64,000 nt of DNA from Marinomonas pollencensis (GTDB lineage Bacteria > Pseudomonadota > Gammaproteobacteria > Pseudomonadales > Marinomonadaceae). The DNA lies in assembly GCF_003387375.1 (NCBI RefSeq), contig NZ_QUNG01000008.1, positions 62,001 to 126,000 of the forward strand. Reading direction: 5' to 3'. The translations under genes and the position numbers were made by a program. Every line of letters begins with the position of its first letter. Position 1 is the stretch's first letter. This document shows, piece after piece, positions 1 to 8,670 of this stretch. Below the pieces are notes generated by a model. That model made no database searches. It saw only the letters and a list, made by a program, of their open reading frames with translations, and had not been told where the DNA came from.

Positions 1-1464
1 TGGGAAGGCGAAGTCTGGAATCGCCGTAAAAACGGTGAAATTTTCCCTGAGTGGCTCAGTATTTCTGTGGTGAAAGACGATGAAGGAAAGTTAACCCACT
101 ATGTGGCGACTTTTAAAGATATTTCAGAAAGCAAAGCCAATGAACGCCGTATCAACCAACTGAATTACTACGATAGCCTAACCCGTTTGCCGAATCGGCG
201 TATGCTCTGTGAAGAAATCGACTACCTGCTGACTCACATTGACCTTAAATGTCGTCGTAGTGCGGTTCTTTTTATTGATTTAGACCACTTCAAAGATGTG
301 AACGATTTGAAGGGGCATCACCTAGGGGACATTTTACTGCAACAAGTAGCATCACGTTTAATGGATGCCACGCGATCTGGTGATTCTGTGGCTCGCTTTA
401 GTGGTGATGAATTTGTCGTGGTACTAGAAGATGTGGATATTTCAGAAAATTCAGATCGTATTGCTTACCGAGCAAAGCATGTGGCCAACAAGGTCATGGC
501 TGCCTTAAGGCAAGCGTTTGAGCTCAATGAGCAACCTTATGCGTTAACCGCCAGTATTGGTATTGCGATTTTTGGTCAAGACGCCATTGGCAGTGATGAA
601 ATTATTAAACAAGCTGAAATGGCCATGTATGAAGCCAAAGGCCATGGTCGTAATCATGTGTGTTTCTATGCCCCTCAAATGCACGAGAAGATCCTTGAAA
701 GGGTGACTTTAGACACCAGTTTCCGGTTGGCGCTACAGCGCGAGGAATTTGTACTCTACTATCAGCCGCAATGGGATGGTGAGAGAAATATGGTTGGGGT
801 AGAGGCGCTAGTGCGCTGGATTCACCCGACTAAAGGTATGATATCTCCAGGGGTATTTATTCCCTTCGCTGAAGAATCTAAATTGATTCTTCCTCTCGGG
901 CGCTGGGTTATGAAAAATGCCATGGTGCAGTTGGCAAAGTGGCAAGAAAACCCTTCTTTAAGCCATTTGGTGATGTCGATAAACGTCAGTGTGCTGCAAT
1001 TTACTACAGTCGATTTTGTCTCAGAAGTAGAAGAAGCGCTGCGGCAAACTGGGGTAAATCCTGCGCAAGTGCAGCTTGAGCTGACGGAAAGTATGTTGGT
1101 CAGAGATCAGCTGGATATTATTCAAAAAATGCAGGCACTGAAGACCTTAGGTGTGCTTATTTCTTTGGATGATTTTGGCACAGGCTATTCTTCATTGTCT
1201 TATCTTCAGCAGTTGCCGATAGATCAGTTGAAAATTGATCAGTCCTTTACTCGTGCTATCGAAGAGAGTGATAAGCAAGCGTCACTGGCCGCGTCGATTA
1301 TTGGTCTTGGTCAGAATTTAGGTATGGAAGTGATTGCCGAAGGCGTAGAGACGCAGGCGCAATTTGAATGGCTGAAGAATCATGGATGTAATCTTTATCA
1401 GGGCTTTCTACTCGGTCGCCCACAACCTAGCAACGAGTTCGTTAGAACGGAAGAAATCGACTAA
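1..1464 (+). CDS. PAS-GGDEF-EAL c-di-GMP signalling protein (5' truncated by window)
   Basis: Open from the first base, so the N-terminus lies outside the window; 487 residues are visible. The first ~45 carry the end of a PAS domain with a PAC-like tail (WEGEVWNRRKNGEIFPEWLS, then ATFKDISESK). A GGDEF domain follows with its signature as SGDEF (nt 400-414), preceded by RSGD five residues upstream, which fits the RxxD inhibitory site. The EAL domain keeps VEALVRW (EAL at nt 802-810), ELTESM and DDFGTGYSSL, so phosphodiesterase activity is plausible. Family knowledge: GGDEF makes c-di-GMP and EAL degrades it. Which activity dominates cannot be read from sequence; SGDEF variants can be active. 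It ends 76 bp before siaA on the same strand, so it may share regulation with that operon. Confidence 0.93.
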   Translation, partial: WEGEVWNRRKNGEIFPEWLSISVVKDDEGKLTHYVATFKDISESKANERRINQLNYYDSLTRLPNRRMLCEEIDYLLTHIDLKCRRSAVLFIDLDHFKDVNDLKGHHLGDILLQQVASRLMDATRSGDSVARFSGDEFVVVLEDVDISENSDRIAYRAKHVANKVMAALRQAFELNEQPYALTASIGIAIFGQDAIGSDEIIKQAEMAMYEAKGHGRNHVCFYAPQMHEKILERVTLDTSFRLALQREEFVLYYQPQWDGERNMVGVEALVRWIHPTKGMISPGVFIPFAEESKLILPLGRWVMKNAMVQLAKWQENPSLSHLVMSINVSVLQFTTVDFVSEVEEALRQTGVNPAQVQLELTESMLVRDQLDIIQKMQALKTLGVLISLDDFGTGYSSLSYLQQLPIDQLKIDQSFTRAIEESDKQASLAASIIGLGQNLGMEVIAEGVETQAQFEWLKNHGCNLYQGFLLGRPQPSNEFVRTEEID

Positions 1465-1540
1465 TTCGTTTCATTGTCTCAACTAAAATAATCGTTTTTC
1501 ATTGTTGTAATGTTTAACTTATTAGTAAGGTTTTATCTGT

Positions 1541-3526
1541 ATGGCTCGTTGGGGATTACGTGGTAAGTCATTGTTTGCATTGGCAGTCACCTGTATTTTG
1601 GCGTTGTTTTTTACTGCCTTTATTGGTTGGTTACTGCTCAAAGAAGGCAAGGTTTATTCAGCCAAAAATTATGCAAAAAGTTTCACCGAGCTGAATTATC
1701 AGAAAATCTTAACCCCAATCTCACGGGAGCTCGCATTAGCCGAACGCTTTGCAGACACCTCAACGGTTCGGGAGTGGATGCAAGACCCTACGAATGCCGA
1801 AAAACAGGCTGCCTTTGTTGAGGATGCGAAGGGGTTTTTAAGCGTTTTTCAAGATCACTCCATGTTTTTCATTACAGATACGACCAAAGATTACTACTTT
1901 GCGGATGTTAATAACCCTTTTAGTATGACGCCAAAATACCGCATTTCGTACGCTAACCCACGAGATGATTGGTATTTTCATAGCCGCCAACAGTTGGCCC
2001 CTTTTAATATTAATGTGGACGAAGACGAACACCTAAAAGTGACTAAAATTTGGGTGAATTATATTGTGAAGAATAACGGGGTATTTGTCGGTTTAGCGGG
2101 GACCGGATTCGATTTAACTCATTTTCTTGATCGTTTCACCAGTGCGCCTATTGCTGGGGTGCATCCCTTTATTATCAATGCCAATGGCGGCATCGAAGCA
2201 CACAAAGATAAAGACTTAATTGCCTTTGACACACTCGACGGCAACTATGGAACTCGCTCTATATTTGCCTTGTTAGACGATGTTGAGTCTAAGCAAAAAG
2301 TGCAGCAGGCAATGAAGCAAGCCAGAACCGAAGACAGCGGTGTTGTTTCGGTGCTGGTTGAGCAACAAGGCACTCAGCAATTAATGTCATTTATGTATTT
2401 TCCATTGTTGGATTGGTACGTTGTGACCAATGTGGATTTACACAATGTTAATTTGTTAAACACCAATATACTGCTGCCAACCGCGGCGGTGTTTGTGCTG
2501 CTATTGGTTATCTTGCTGGCTGTTTTTGGGTTTGCCGTAGAGCGTTTAGTGATTTCCCCTATTCGTCAGTTACAAACGTCAGCGAAGGCGATGGAAGCGG
2601 GGAGTTACGATGTGAATTTGCCGGTAACCAGTGATGATGAGATTGGTGAGTTAAGCCAAACCTTTAATAATATGGCAGCCCAAGTTCGCAATCATACACA
2701 ACAATTAGAGCGTGAGGTGGCTGAGCGTACCTCTGAGCTGCAAGCAACTCATCAGGAAATGCTCGATGCACACCGTGAAATAGGTGCCTCGATTGATTAC
2801 GCAAGCTTAATTCAAAAAGCGATTTTGCCGGATCGCGAGATGAAGCACTTTTTAGGTGAGCATCACAGTATTGTGTGGCGCCCAAGGGATGTTGTTGGCG
2901 GCGATTTTTATGTCTTCCAGCGTGCTGAACATGGTTGTTTATTGGGTATTGTCGATTGTGCCGGTCATGGTGTGCCTGGGGCGTTAATGACCATGTTGAT
3001 GCGCGCGGCGATCGATCACGCCACCACTGAAGTGGGCATTCAAGACCCCGCGGCATTGTTGCATTCTATTGATCACACGTTGCGCTCCATGTTGAACGAA
3101 GATGCCACCGCCGATCGTGTGGCAACCAATGCTGACGTGGGGTTGGTTTATATTCCAGAAGAAAATGACATAATGCGATTTGCTGGCGCCAAAATTGGCT
3201 TGTATGCTAGCAATGGCTCAGAAATAGTGAAGCATAAACCGTCGCGACGGGCTTTAGGAGATAAACGTCTTGGCGTGTACGAGAACATAGAATTACCGGT
3301 ATCAGGTTGGACCTATTATATGACCACCGATGGTTTCTTAGACCAAGCTGGCGGAGAGAAAAAATTTGGTTTTGGTAACCGCCGTTTCGAGTCCTTAATA
3401 CAACGTCATGCAGAGCTAACATTAAGTGAACAAGCGTCAGCATTTGTTGAGGCGTTAAATACGTATATGGGAGATCAACCACAGCGAGATGACATCACTC
3501 TAATGTCGTTTCGTTTTGATCAATAG
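1541..3526 (+). CDS. siaA: SiaA-type membrane PP2C/SpoIIE phosphatase with HAMP
   Basis: A 661-residue inner-membrane protein: TM helix ~13-33, periplasmic Cache-like sensor ~35-300, second TM ~310-335, HAMP ~335-390 (VISPIRQLQTSAKAMEAG), short coiled coil, then a PP2C-type phosphatase domain ~425-660. Metal-binding acidic motifs are visible: RDVVGGDF, IVDCAGHGVPGALM, TTDGFLDQ and QRDDIT. Length and order match SiaA of Pseudomonas aeruginosa, which dephosphorylates SiaC and so switches on the diguanylate cyclase SiaD, promoting aggregation and biofilm. First gene of siaABCD; siaB starts 25 bp downstream. An AAGG upstream of ATG 1541 serves as a weak ribosome site. The ligand sensed by the Cache domain cannot be inferred. 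Confidence 0.92.
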   Translation: MARWGLRGKSLFALAVTCILALFFTAFIGWLLLKEGKVYSAKNYAKSFTELNYQKILTPISRELALAERFADTSTVREWMQDPTNAEKQAAFVEDAKGFLSVFQDHSMFFITDTTKDYYFADVNNPFSMTPKYRISYANPRDDWYFHSRQQLAPFNINVDEDEHLKVTKIWVNYIVKNNGVFVGLAGTGFDLTHFLDRFTSAPIAGVHPFIINANGGIEAHKDKDLIAFDTLDGNYGTRSIFALLDDVESKQKVQQAMKQARTEDSGVVSVLVEQQGTQQLMSFMYFPLLDWYVVTNVDLHNVNLLNTNILLPTAAVFVLLLVILLAVFGFAVERLVISPIRQLQTSAKAMEAGSYDVNLPVTSDDEIGELSQTFNNMAAQVRNHTQQLEREVAERTSELQATHQEMLDAHREIGASIDYASLIQKAILPDREMKHFLGEHHSIVWRPRDVVGGDFYVFQRAEHGCLLGIVDCAGHGVPGALMTMLMRAAIDHATTEVGIQDPAALLHSIDHTLRSMLNEDATADRVATNADVGLVYIPEENDIMRFAGAKIGLYASNGSEIVKHKPSRRALGDKRLGVYENIELPVSGWTYYMTTDGFLDQAGGEKKFGFGNRRFESLIQRHAELTLSEQASAFVEALNTYMGDQPQRDDITLMSFRFDQ

Positions 3527-3551
3527 CCCAGTCAATTATGGGGAATACGCT

Positions 3552-4088
3552 ATGTCAACACCGGATCTTTATGGTTTAAGAGAGCGCTTCGAACAGGATA
3601 AAATACTATTGTGTTTTAATGGGCCGATATCGAGAAGCCTGATTGAAGAAATCGGCAATGCCTTGAAAAACTATTTACAATCTGAGCAACTTCCACCGGC
3701 GTCTGCGCTGGATGTGTTTGCTGCTTATATTGAGCTAACACAAAATATTCGACACTATGCTGTTGAATCACAACTGCCAGGAGCGGACACCGCAACGGTA
3801 ATTGTCAGCCACAATGAAGACTGCTACAGCGTCGCAGCGGGGAATATTGTGCGTTTAGAGGATGGGGAAGCCTTGTTAAAACGCATTGAATCCTTTGCCA
3901 CGATGGACAAAGTAGAGTTAAAGGCGGCCTATAAGGCTCAATTAAGAAAGCCGCGAGATCCCCAAGCAACGACAGGCGCTGGGTTGGGGTTAATTGATAT
4001 GGCTCGAAAATCCAGTAAACCAATGGCCGCAACATTAAAGCCCATTGACAATGAAACCGCCTATTTCAGCTTAAGTATACAAATCTGA
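3552..4088 (+). CDS. siaB: SiaB-type SiaC kinase (histidine-kinase-like ATPase fold)
   Basis: 178 residues from ATG 3552, preceded by GGGGAA; an upstream in-frame alternative at 3516 would overlap siaA and is unlikely. The protein has the layout of a stand-alone GHKL ATP-binding domain: an N-box-like helix with E61 and N65 in YIELTQNIRHYA, and a glycine-rich lid GAGLGLIDMA near residue 150. In the known Sia system SiaB phosphorylates SiaC, antagonising SiaA. No transmembrane segment is present, so it is cytosolic. It lies between siaA and siaC, 8 bp before siaC. Identification rests mainly on operon context and size (DUF6272-type). Confidence 0.87.
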   Translation: MSTPDLYGLRERFEQDKILLCFNGPISRSLIEEIGNALKNYLQSEQLPPASALDVFAAYIELTQNIRHYAVESQLPGADTATVIVSHNEDCYSVAAGNIVRLEDGEALLKRIESFATMDKVELKAAYKAQLRKPRDPQATTGAGLGLIDMARKSSKPMAATLKPIDNETAYFSLSIQI

Positions 4089-4096
4089 GACACACT

Positions 4097-4471
4097 ATGA
4101 ATGAGTTATTGATTAACAGTACCCAATCCTCTCCAGAAATTCGAGGGGACTGGGAAAATGGCATTCTTTATATGAAGGGTGATTCTTACCCAGAGAATTC
4201 CTATGAACTGTATGCCGACGTGGTGGCTTGGGTTAGCCGCTTTTTAACTACAAACTCGTCCCCTTTGACCCTAGAGTTGAGCCTAATTTACCTTAATACA
4301 AGCAGTATAAAGGTCATGATGGATATTTTTGATGAAATGGAAGATGCATTTCAGTCAGGACGCTCAGTGGCGGTGAAATGGCTATATGACAAAGAAAATG
4401 AGCGTGTTGCAGAGCTCGCCGAAGAGTTTAAAGAAGACTGCAGCTTTCCTTTCGACATTATAGGTGGCTGA
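4097..4471 (+). CDS. siaC: SiaC phospho-switch protein
   Basis: 124 residues, the size of SiaC (DUF1987 family). The regulated threonine is visible as T68 in IYLNTSS, the same position as Thr68 in the Pseudomonas protein. In the known system unphosphorylated SiaC binds and activates SiaD, and phosphorylation by SiaB blocks this. The fold resembles anti-sigma-factor antagonists. The gene starts 8 bp after siaB and its TGA overlaps the ATG of siaD by one base (TGATG at 4469-4473), which suggests translational coupling and fixed stoichiometry of switch protein and cyclase. Confidence 0.92.
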   Translation: MNELLINSTQSSPEIRGDWENGILYMKGDSYPENSYELYADVVAWVSRFLTTNSSPLTLELSLIYLNTSSIKVMMDIFDEMEDAFQSGRSVAVKWLYDKENERVAELAEEFKEDCSFPFDIIGG

Positions 4472-5253
4472 TGAAAATTGATTTTTCAGCACTAGAAGAA
4501 GATGTTGTGAATATTTTGGAAAACCCAGAATACGACAACCATCCTGCCCGAGAGGTATTAGGCCGTTTGTGGGAAATGAACCTGAACCAGTGGAATCGGG
4601 TTGAGCGTATTACGCGTTTGTCAGACTCTTACCAAGATATGATGATGCAGCGGGAAAAAAGTCTCAGTGCGCGATTTGATAAGCACTTACGCCAGTTAGA
4701 GAAGATCACTCGGATTTCGGATCATTATCAGCGAATTTTGAAGCAAATGAACAGTGAGCTTGAGCAGACCGCGTTAATGGACCCCCTGACCGAACTTCCT
4801 AACCGTCGTATGATGATGAAACGTCTGTCCCATGAGTTCGAGCCTAATAGCCAGCATAAGGTGTATTGCGTTGCCATGGTGGATGTGGATCATTTTAAAC
4901 TGATTAATGATCAGCATGGTCATCAAATTGGTGATGATGTCTTGGTCGCGCTAGGTCAACTCATGTCCAATATTGTGGCTGAAGATGTACATATCGGGCG
5001 CTGGGGTGGAGAAGAGTTTTTAGTGCTCTTACCAGGAAAAGACCAAGGAGAGTCACAGTCGTTAATGGAGCAGATGCGCATAGCGATCGAGCAGCTGGCG
5101 CTTAACTTTGGCGACAAGCAACTGACCACCAGTGTCAGTATCGGTATAAGTCAATATCGTCAAGGGGACACGGTGGATTCCTTACTAACCCGAGCGGATG
5201 ATGCTCTTTATGTGGCTAAGTCATTGGGCCGTAATCAAATTTCTCTGGATTAA
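4471..5253 (+). CDS. siaD: SiaD diguanylate cyclase
   Basis: 260 residues. The N-terminal ~100 residues are helical and probably form the SiaC-binding stalk; they contain an internal repeat (ERITRLSDSYQ at ~46-56 and EKITRISDHYQ at ~78-88). The C-terminal GGDEF domain (~100-260) has an intact GGEEF at 179-183 and DVDHFKLINDQHGH. The residues where the RxxD inhibitory site would sit read EDVH, so product feedback through that site looks absent. Last gene of siaABCD; a 7-bp stem lacking a T-run follows at 5334-5353. Confidence 0.93.
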   Translation: MKIDFSALEEDVVNILENPEYDNHPAREVLGRLWEMNLNQWNRVERITRLSDSYQDMMMQREKSLSARFDKHLRQLEKITRISDHYQRILKQMNSELEQTALMDPLTELPNRRMMMKRLSHEFEPNSQHKVYCVAMVDVDHFKLINDQHGHQIGDDVLVALGQLMSNIVAEDVHIGRWGGEEFLVLLPGKDQGESQSLMEQMRIAIEQLALNFGDKQLTTSVSIGISQYRQGDTVDSLLTRADDALYVAKSLGRNQISLD

Positions 5254-5333
5254 TCGATCGTCATAGAAGCGTTTTCGATAGCACGCAAACGCTTTGTTGG
5301 CGATGACGACCGCCTGCCAGAAGGCCAAGTATC

Positions 5334-5353
5334 ACGAGCCGCTCTAGGCTCGT
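5334..5353 (+). terminator. Possible weak terminator after siaD
   Basis: ACGAGCC and GGCTCGT form a perfect 7-bp stem with a GCTCTA loop about 80 bp after siaD, without a following T-run. A second looser stem (AAGCGTTT / AAACGCTT) lies at about 5271-5295. Either could end the sia transcript; the rest of the 224-bp gap up to 5478 shows no gene. Confidence 0.35.
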
Positions 5354-5477
5354 TGTTAACCAAATTCAGAACGACCTAGCCTGCCTTTTCTGTCATAGAC
5401 ATTAGTCTAGGTGGTGTTCAAATCTACTTCTAAAAGGCGCATTATGTTATTAACTCGATACGAAGAGCATAATAATA

Positions 5478-7355
5478 ATGGCAGCCATCGACGTTTCTGA
5501 GGTACAAAAGTTCCTCTACTCAACCCCTCCTTTTGCCAATTTATCCAGCGCTCAAATGGCGTCTATATTGAATGGCATGGAGGTGTCTTATGTACGCCAA
5601 GGGCAGACTCTAACGCTTGCTGGCGCAGCGGCTACCTTACATTTGATCCGTCGTGGCGCCTGTGAAATACGCACTCCAAATGGCGCGTTAGTGGATCAAA
5701 TAGCCGATGGCGAATGCTTTGGCGTTTCCAGTGTGCTGGCCCAAAATCCTGATGGTTTAGAAATCGTCGCCATGGAAGACAGTTTGGTTTACCGTTTTGC
5801 AAAAGCTTCTTTTCTTCAGGTTTTCGAGCAAAGCGAAGCGCTCAGACTGTTTTTTGAACACACTCAACATCATCGTTCCCGTAAATTATCCCGCACCCAA
5901 GGTTCAGACATTAATACCCCGGCTTTGCAGCTTTCTACACCGATTGAGCAGGTGATGACACGTCAACTGATTAAAGCGACCCCTGAAGAAAGTGTGCAAA
6001 TAGCAGCGCAGCGAATGACCGAAGCGCGGGTGAGCTCGATTCTGATTGTAGACGCTAAAGAAGAGCATAAACCTTTAGTTGGCATAGTGACGGACCGAGA
6101 TTTGCGTTCTCGCGTGCTGGCATTGGGCATCACATCAGAGCTGTCCTTGAGCGAAGTGATGACCTGTGCTCCTGCGACCTTATCACCAGATTCTCTGGTA
6201 ATGCAGGCGCAAACCCTGATGAGTGAATACAATATTCACCATTTGCCGGTCGTTACGGGGGATGGGGTACCGGTGGGCATGGTGACCGCGGCTGACTTAC
6301 TGAGACATCAAGAGTTGAGCCCTATTCTATTGATTAATCAGATTCACCGACAAACGACAGTCGAAAATCTGGCCCGAGTTTGTCAACAGTGGCCGACCTT
6401 GATTGTTAATTTGATTTTAACGGATATGAAGCCGGCAGATATTGGTAAAGTATTAGCGGCAGTGAGTGACAACCTGACCCGTCGTTTAATCGAATTAGCC
6501 ATTGCAAAGTTTGGCCAGCCTCCGTTCCCTTTCCAGTTTCTAGTATTTGGCTCCCAAGCACGAAAAGACCAATCCTTGGGCAGTGATCAGGATAATGGCT
6601 TGATGCTTTCTAGCCCTCCTAATGCACAACAGAGCGAGTATTTCTCAGCCTTATCCAACTATGTCTGTGAGGGGTTGGGGGCGTGCGGTATTCGTTTGTG
6701 TCCGGGTAATATTATGGCCAGTAATCCCGATTGGCGAATGACACAAGAACAATGGCAGCAAGCGTTTTCTAATTGGATCACCAGTGCGGCGCCAAGCGCC
6801 TTGTTAAACGCCAGTATTTTCTTTGATATTCGCTGTGTCTATGGCGATGAAAAAGCGCTGACGGACTTGCTCAAAGGAATGCAGAAAGACATTGCCAAAA
6901 ACAGTTTGTTTTTAGTTTCTTTGACCCGTAGTGCCTTGGCAAGCAAACCGCCATTGGGCTTTTTTCGTCACTTCTTGTTGGAATCCTCAGGAGAACATAA
7001 GCACCAACTAGATCTAAAGCATCAGGGGTTGGCATTAATCAATGATATTGCCCGCTTATATGGGGTGGCCTGCCAGACGTATCGGGTCGGTACCATACCG
7101 CGTTTAGAGCAGGCGATTCGAGAGAAGTTAATAAGCGAAGACATTGCGCGTAATTTGATCGATGCATGGGACGAATTAAATGGCTTAAGGCTGGAAGCTC
7201 AACGACGTCACTGGCAAGCGGCTGGTAAAGCCAGTGCTTATCTTGACCCCAGCACGTTAAGTCCATTAGAGCGTAAACATTTAAAAGCCACTTTCGCGAC
7301 TATTAAAGAAGCGCAGGAAATCGTATTGCAGCGTTTCGCACGAGGCTATGCCTAA
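5478..7355 (+). CDS. cNMP-binding / CBS / DUF294 nucleotidyltransferase-like signalling protein
   Basis: 625 residues in four modules: a cyclic-nucleotide-binding-like beta barrel (~20-130), a CBS pair (~155-280; VMTRQLIKATPEE and VMTCAPATLSPDS), a DUF294 nucleotidyltransferase-like domain (~300-440) with FGSQARKDQ and GSDQDNGLML resembling the GS...DxD catalytic motif of GlnD-type enzymes, and the DUF294 C-terminal helical domain (~475-620). No transmembrane helix. Family members often sit beside acetate or other solute transporters, but none is adjacent here. Its TAA overlaps the next start (TAATG), so it is cotranscribed with the exonuclease. The nucleotidyl substrate and ligand are unknown. 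Confidence 0.88.
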   Translation: MAAIDVSEVQKFLYSTPPFANLSSAQMASILNGMEVSYVRQGQTLTLAGAAATLHLIRRGACEIRTPNGALVDQIADGECFGVSSVLAQNPDGLEIVAMEDSLVYRFAKASFLQVFEQSEALRLFFEHTQHHRSRKLSRTQGSDINTPALQLSTPIEQVMTRQLIKATPEESVQIAAQRMTEARVSSILIVDAKEEHKPLVGIVTDRDLRSRVLALGITSELSLSEVMTCAPATLSPDSLVMQAQTLMSEYNIHHLPVVTGDGVPVGMVTAADLLRHQELSPILLINQIHRQTTVENLARVCQQWPTLIVNLILTDMKPADIGKVLAAVSDNLTRRLIELAIAKFGQPPFPFQFLVFGSQARKDQSLGSDQDNGLMLSSPPNAQQSEYFSALSNYVCEGLGACGIRLCPGNIMASNPDWRMTQEQWQQAFSNWITSAAPSALLNASIFFDIRCVYGDEKALTDLLKGMQKDIAKNSLFLVSLTRSALASKPPLGFFRHFLLESSGEHKHQLDLKHQGLALINDIARLYGVACQTYRVGTIPRLEQAIREKLISEDIARNLIDAWDELNGLRLEAQRRHWQAAGKASAYLDPSTLSPLERKHLKATFATIKEAQEIVLQRFARGYA

Positions 7356-8017
7356 TGCTTGCTTCTATTATTGCCCGTTTTCAGACCTGGCGACGTCATA
7401 GATTAACCGCAAAACGGCCATGGCAAGATTGGGAATATCTGGTGTTAGACATCGAGACCAGTGGCCTAGACGCAAAGCAAGATCACATTATTAGCATCGG
7501 TTGGGTGGTGATTCGAGAAGGGCAAATTCAGTTGGATTCTGCGCAGCATCTGTTATTAAACGGGGCGCAAGTGGAAGCCAGTGTGGGCATTCATTTAATT
7601 ACCGATGGTGACTTAGAAGATCATGGTCGCCGTGAGCAGAGTGTGATCCGCTATTTGCGTTTATTGCTTCGAGATAAGGTGTTGGTGATGCACCATGCGC
7701 CGTTGGAATTGAGTTTTTTAAAAGCGTGGTGGCGGCAGCAACAGCAAGCCTCGCTCACGTTACATTGGCTGGATACACTGGCCATAGAAAGGACGAAGTC
7801 ATTGCGTGCTAGTCAACCGATACAAGAAGGCGGCTTTCGCTTAGCTCCTTGTCGAGCCCGTTATGGGCTGCCTGAGTACCAAGGCCATGATGCGCTCACC
7901 GATGCTTTGGCAACCGCCGAGCTTTTGCTCGCCCAAATTTCCTACCAAGGCAAAGATTGTCGCCTACATGACCTATTACAGATAGGTGGTGGCCATACCA
8001 AATTCGTTGCAGGTTAA
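7355..8017 (+). CDS. DnaQ/DEDDh-type 3'-5' exonuclease
   Basis: 220 residues with the three exonuclease motifs of the DEDDh superfamily: ExoI LDIETSGLDA (D32, E34), ExoII HHAPLELSFL, ExoIII HDALTDALATAELL. Resembles the epsilon-like proofreading fold but lacks the polymerase-binding tail of DnaQ. It starts on the stop codon of the cNMP/CBS/DUF294 gene (1-nt overlap), a pairing common in gammaproteobacteria whose purpose is not established. Substrate (DNA, RNA or small oligonucleotide) cannot be told from sequence. Confidence 0.88.
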   Translation: MLASIIARFQTWRRHRLTAKRPWQDWEYLVLDIETSGLDAKQDHIISIGWVVIREGQIQLDSAQHLLLNGAQVEASVGIHLITDGDLEDHGRREQSVIRYLRLLLRDKVLVMHHAPLELSFLKAWWRQQQQASLTLHWLDTLAIERTKSLRASQPIQEGGFRLAPCRARYGLPEYQGHDALTDALATAELLLAQISYQGKDCRLHDLLQIGGGHTKFVAG

Positions 8018-8021
8018 TGAG

Positions 8022-8102
8022 TTAACCCACAGCGTGATATGCTTGCTCGGTGCCTTGGAGCAAGGGGTCGCTTAGTGAATATTCCACATCAAACTTGCCC
8101 AT
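8022..8102 (-). other. 26-codon open frame, doubtful
   Basis: ATG at 8102 opens a short frame (MGKFDVEYSLSDPLLQGTEQ, then AYHAVG) ending at TAA 8022. No ribosome site is visible and I do not recognise it. It may be a remnant of a degraded gene tail or chance. It lies in the gap between the convergent exonuclease and marR genes. Confidence 0.15.
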
Positions 8103-8110
8103 AATGCGCT

Positions 8111-8132
8111 ATTAAGTAGTGCACTACTTAAT
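8111..8132. repeat. 22-bp perfect palindrome
   Basis: A perfect palindrome centred between 8121 and 8122, half-site ATTAAGTAGTG, between the 3' ends of the exonuclease and marR genes. It has no loop or T-run, so it looks more like a protein-binding dyad than a terminator. The flank GCGCTATTAA recalls GCGCTATTTAA in the palindrome upstream of marR at 8653-8670. Confidence 0.5.
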
Positions 8133-8181
8133 GCTAAAAAATAAGAACTTATTCACATCAGCACAGTTAATGGCGCGACCA

Positions 8182-8616
8182 TTAAGAGTGGGCGAGTAAG
8201 TTCTGTCTAAGCGCTTCAATAGTCGCTTTGGTGTCTGCCAATTGGTCCAACGAAAGGTCTAAAGTGCAGACCGCTTGTTGGACAATGGCTTCTACTTTGG
8301 CTTCTAAGGCGTCCCCTTGCTGAGTTAACTCAATGATGACATGACGTTCATCATCTTTCGCGCGGTGCCTAGTGACTAAGCCTGATGACTCCATCCTTTT
8401 GAGTAACGGAGTCAAGGTGGCTGAGTCTAGATAGAGCTGTTCTCCAATAGTAGAAACGGAGCAGGATCTATGTTGCCAAAGTACAATTAAAACCAGGTAT
8501 TGTGGGTAAGTGATGCCTAAGGGCTTGAGTAGTTTCCGGTATAACTTGTTCATCGCCAAAGACGTTGAGTACAAGGAGAAACACAAAAGCTCGTTCAATT
8601 TTAGAACGCCTGTCAT
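8182..8616 (-). CDS. MarR-family regulator, OhrR-like (two-cysteine type)
   Basis: 144 residues with a winged-helix MarR core ([53 protein letters not shown]). The N-terminus [13 protein letters not shown] places a cysteine (C12) where OhrR has its peroxide-sensing cysteine, and C117 follows 105 residues later, the spacing of the resolving cysteine in two-Cys OhrR of Xanthomonas; a third Cys is at 52. Inference: an organic-peroxide or thiol-stress repressor. No ohr peroxidase gene is next to it, so the target is elsewhere or different. A palindrome 38 bp upstream may be its autoregulatory operator. Confidence 0.83.
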   Translation of the reverse strand: MTGVLKLNELLCFSLYSTSLAMNKLYRKLLKPLGITYPQYLVLIVLWQHRSCSVSTIGEQLYLDSATLTPLLKRMESSGLVTRHRAKDDERHVIIELTQQGDALEAKVEAIVQQAVCTLDLSLDQLADTKATIEALRQNLLAHS

Positions 8617-8652
8617 GGCGGACTTACCTCTAAACTCTGGATTCGTCGATAA

Positions 8653-8670
8653 TAGATAGCGCGCTATTTA
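8653..8670. promoter_or_regulatory. Candidate MarR operator
   Basis: Perfect 12-bp palindrome ATAGCGCGCTAT (8656-8667), nearly extended on both sides (TA...TA), 38 bp upstream of the marR/ohrR-like start. Position and symmetry fit an autoregulatory site; it does not match the AT-rich OhrR box of Bacillus. Confidence 0.4.

Noticed and set aside
2664-3056. 130-codon antisense frame inside siaA
   Set aside because: Lies wholly within the conserved phosphatase domain; product is His/Arg/Pro-rich, typical of an antisense shadow.
8111-8132. 22-bp palindrome as a terminator
   Set aside because: No loop bases and no adjacent T-run on either strand.
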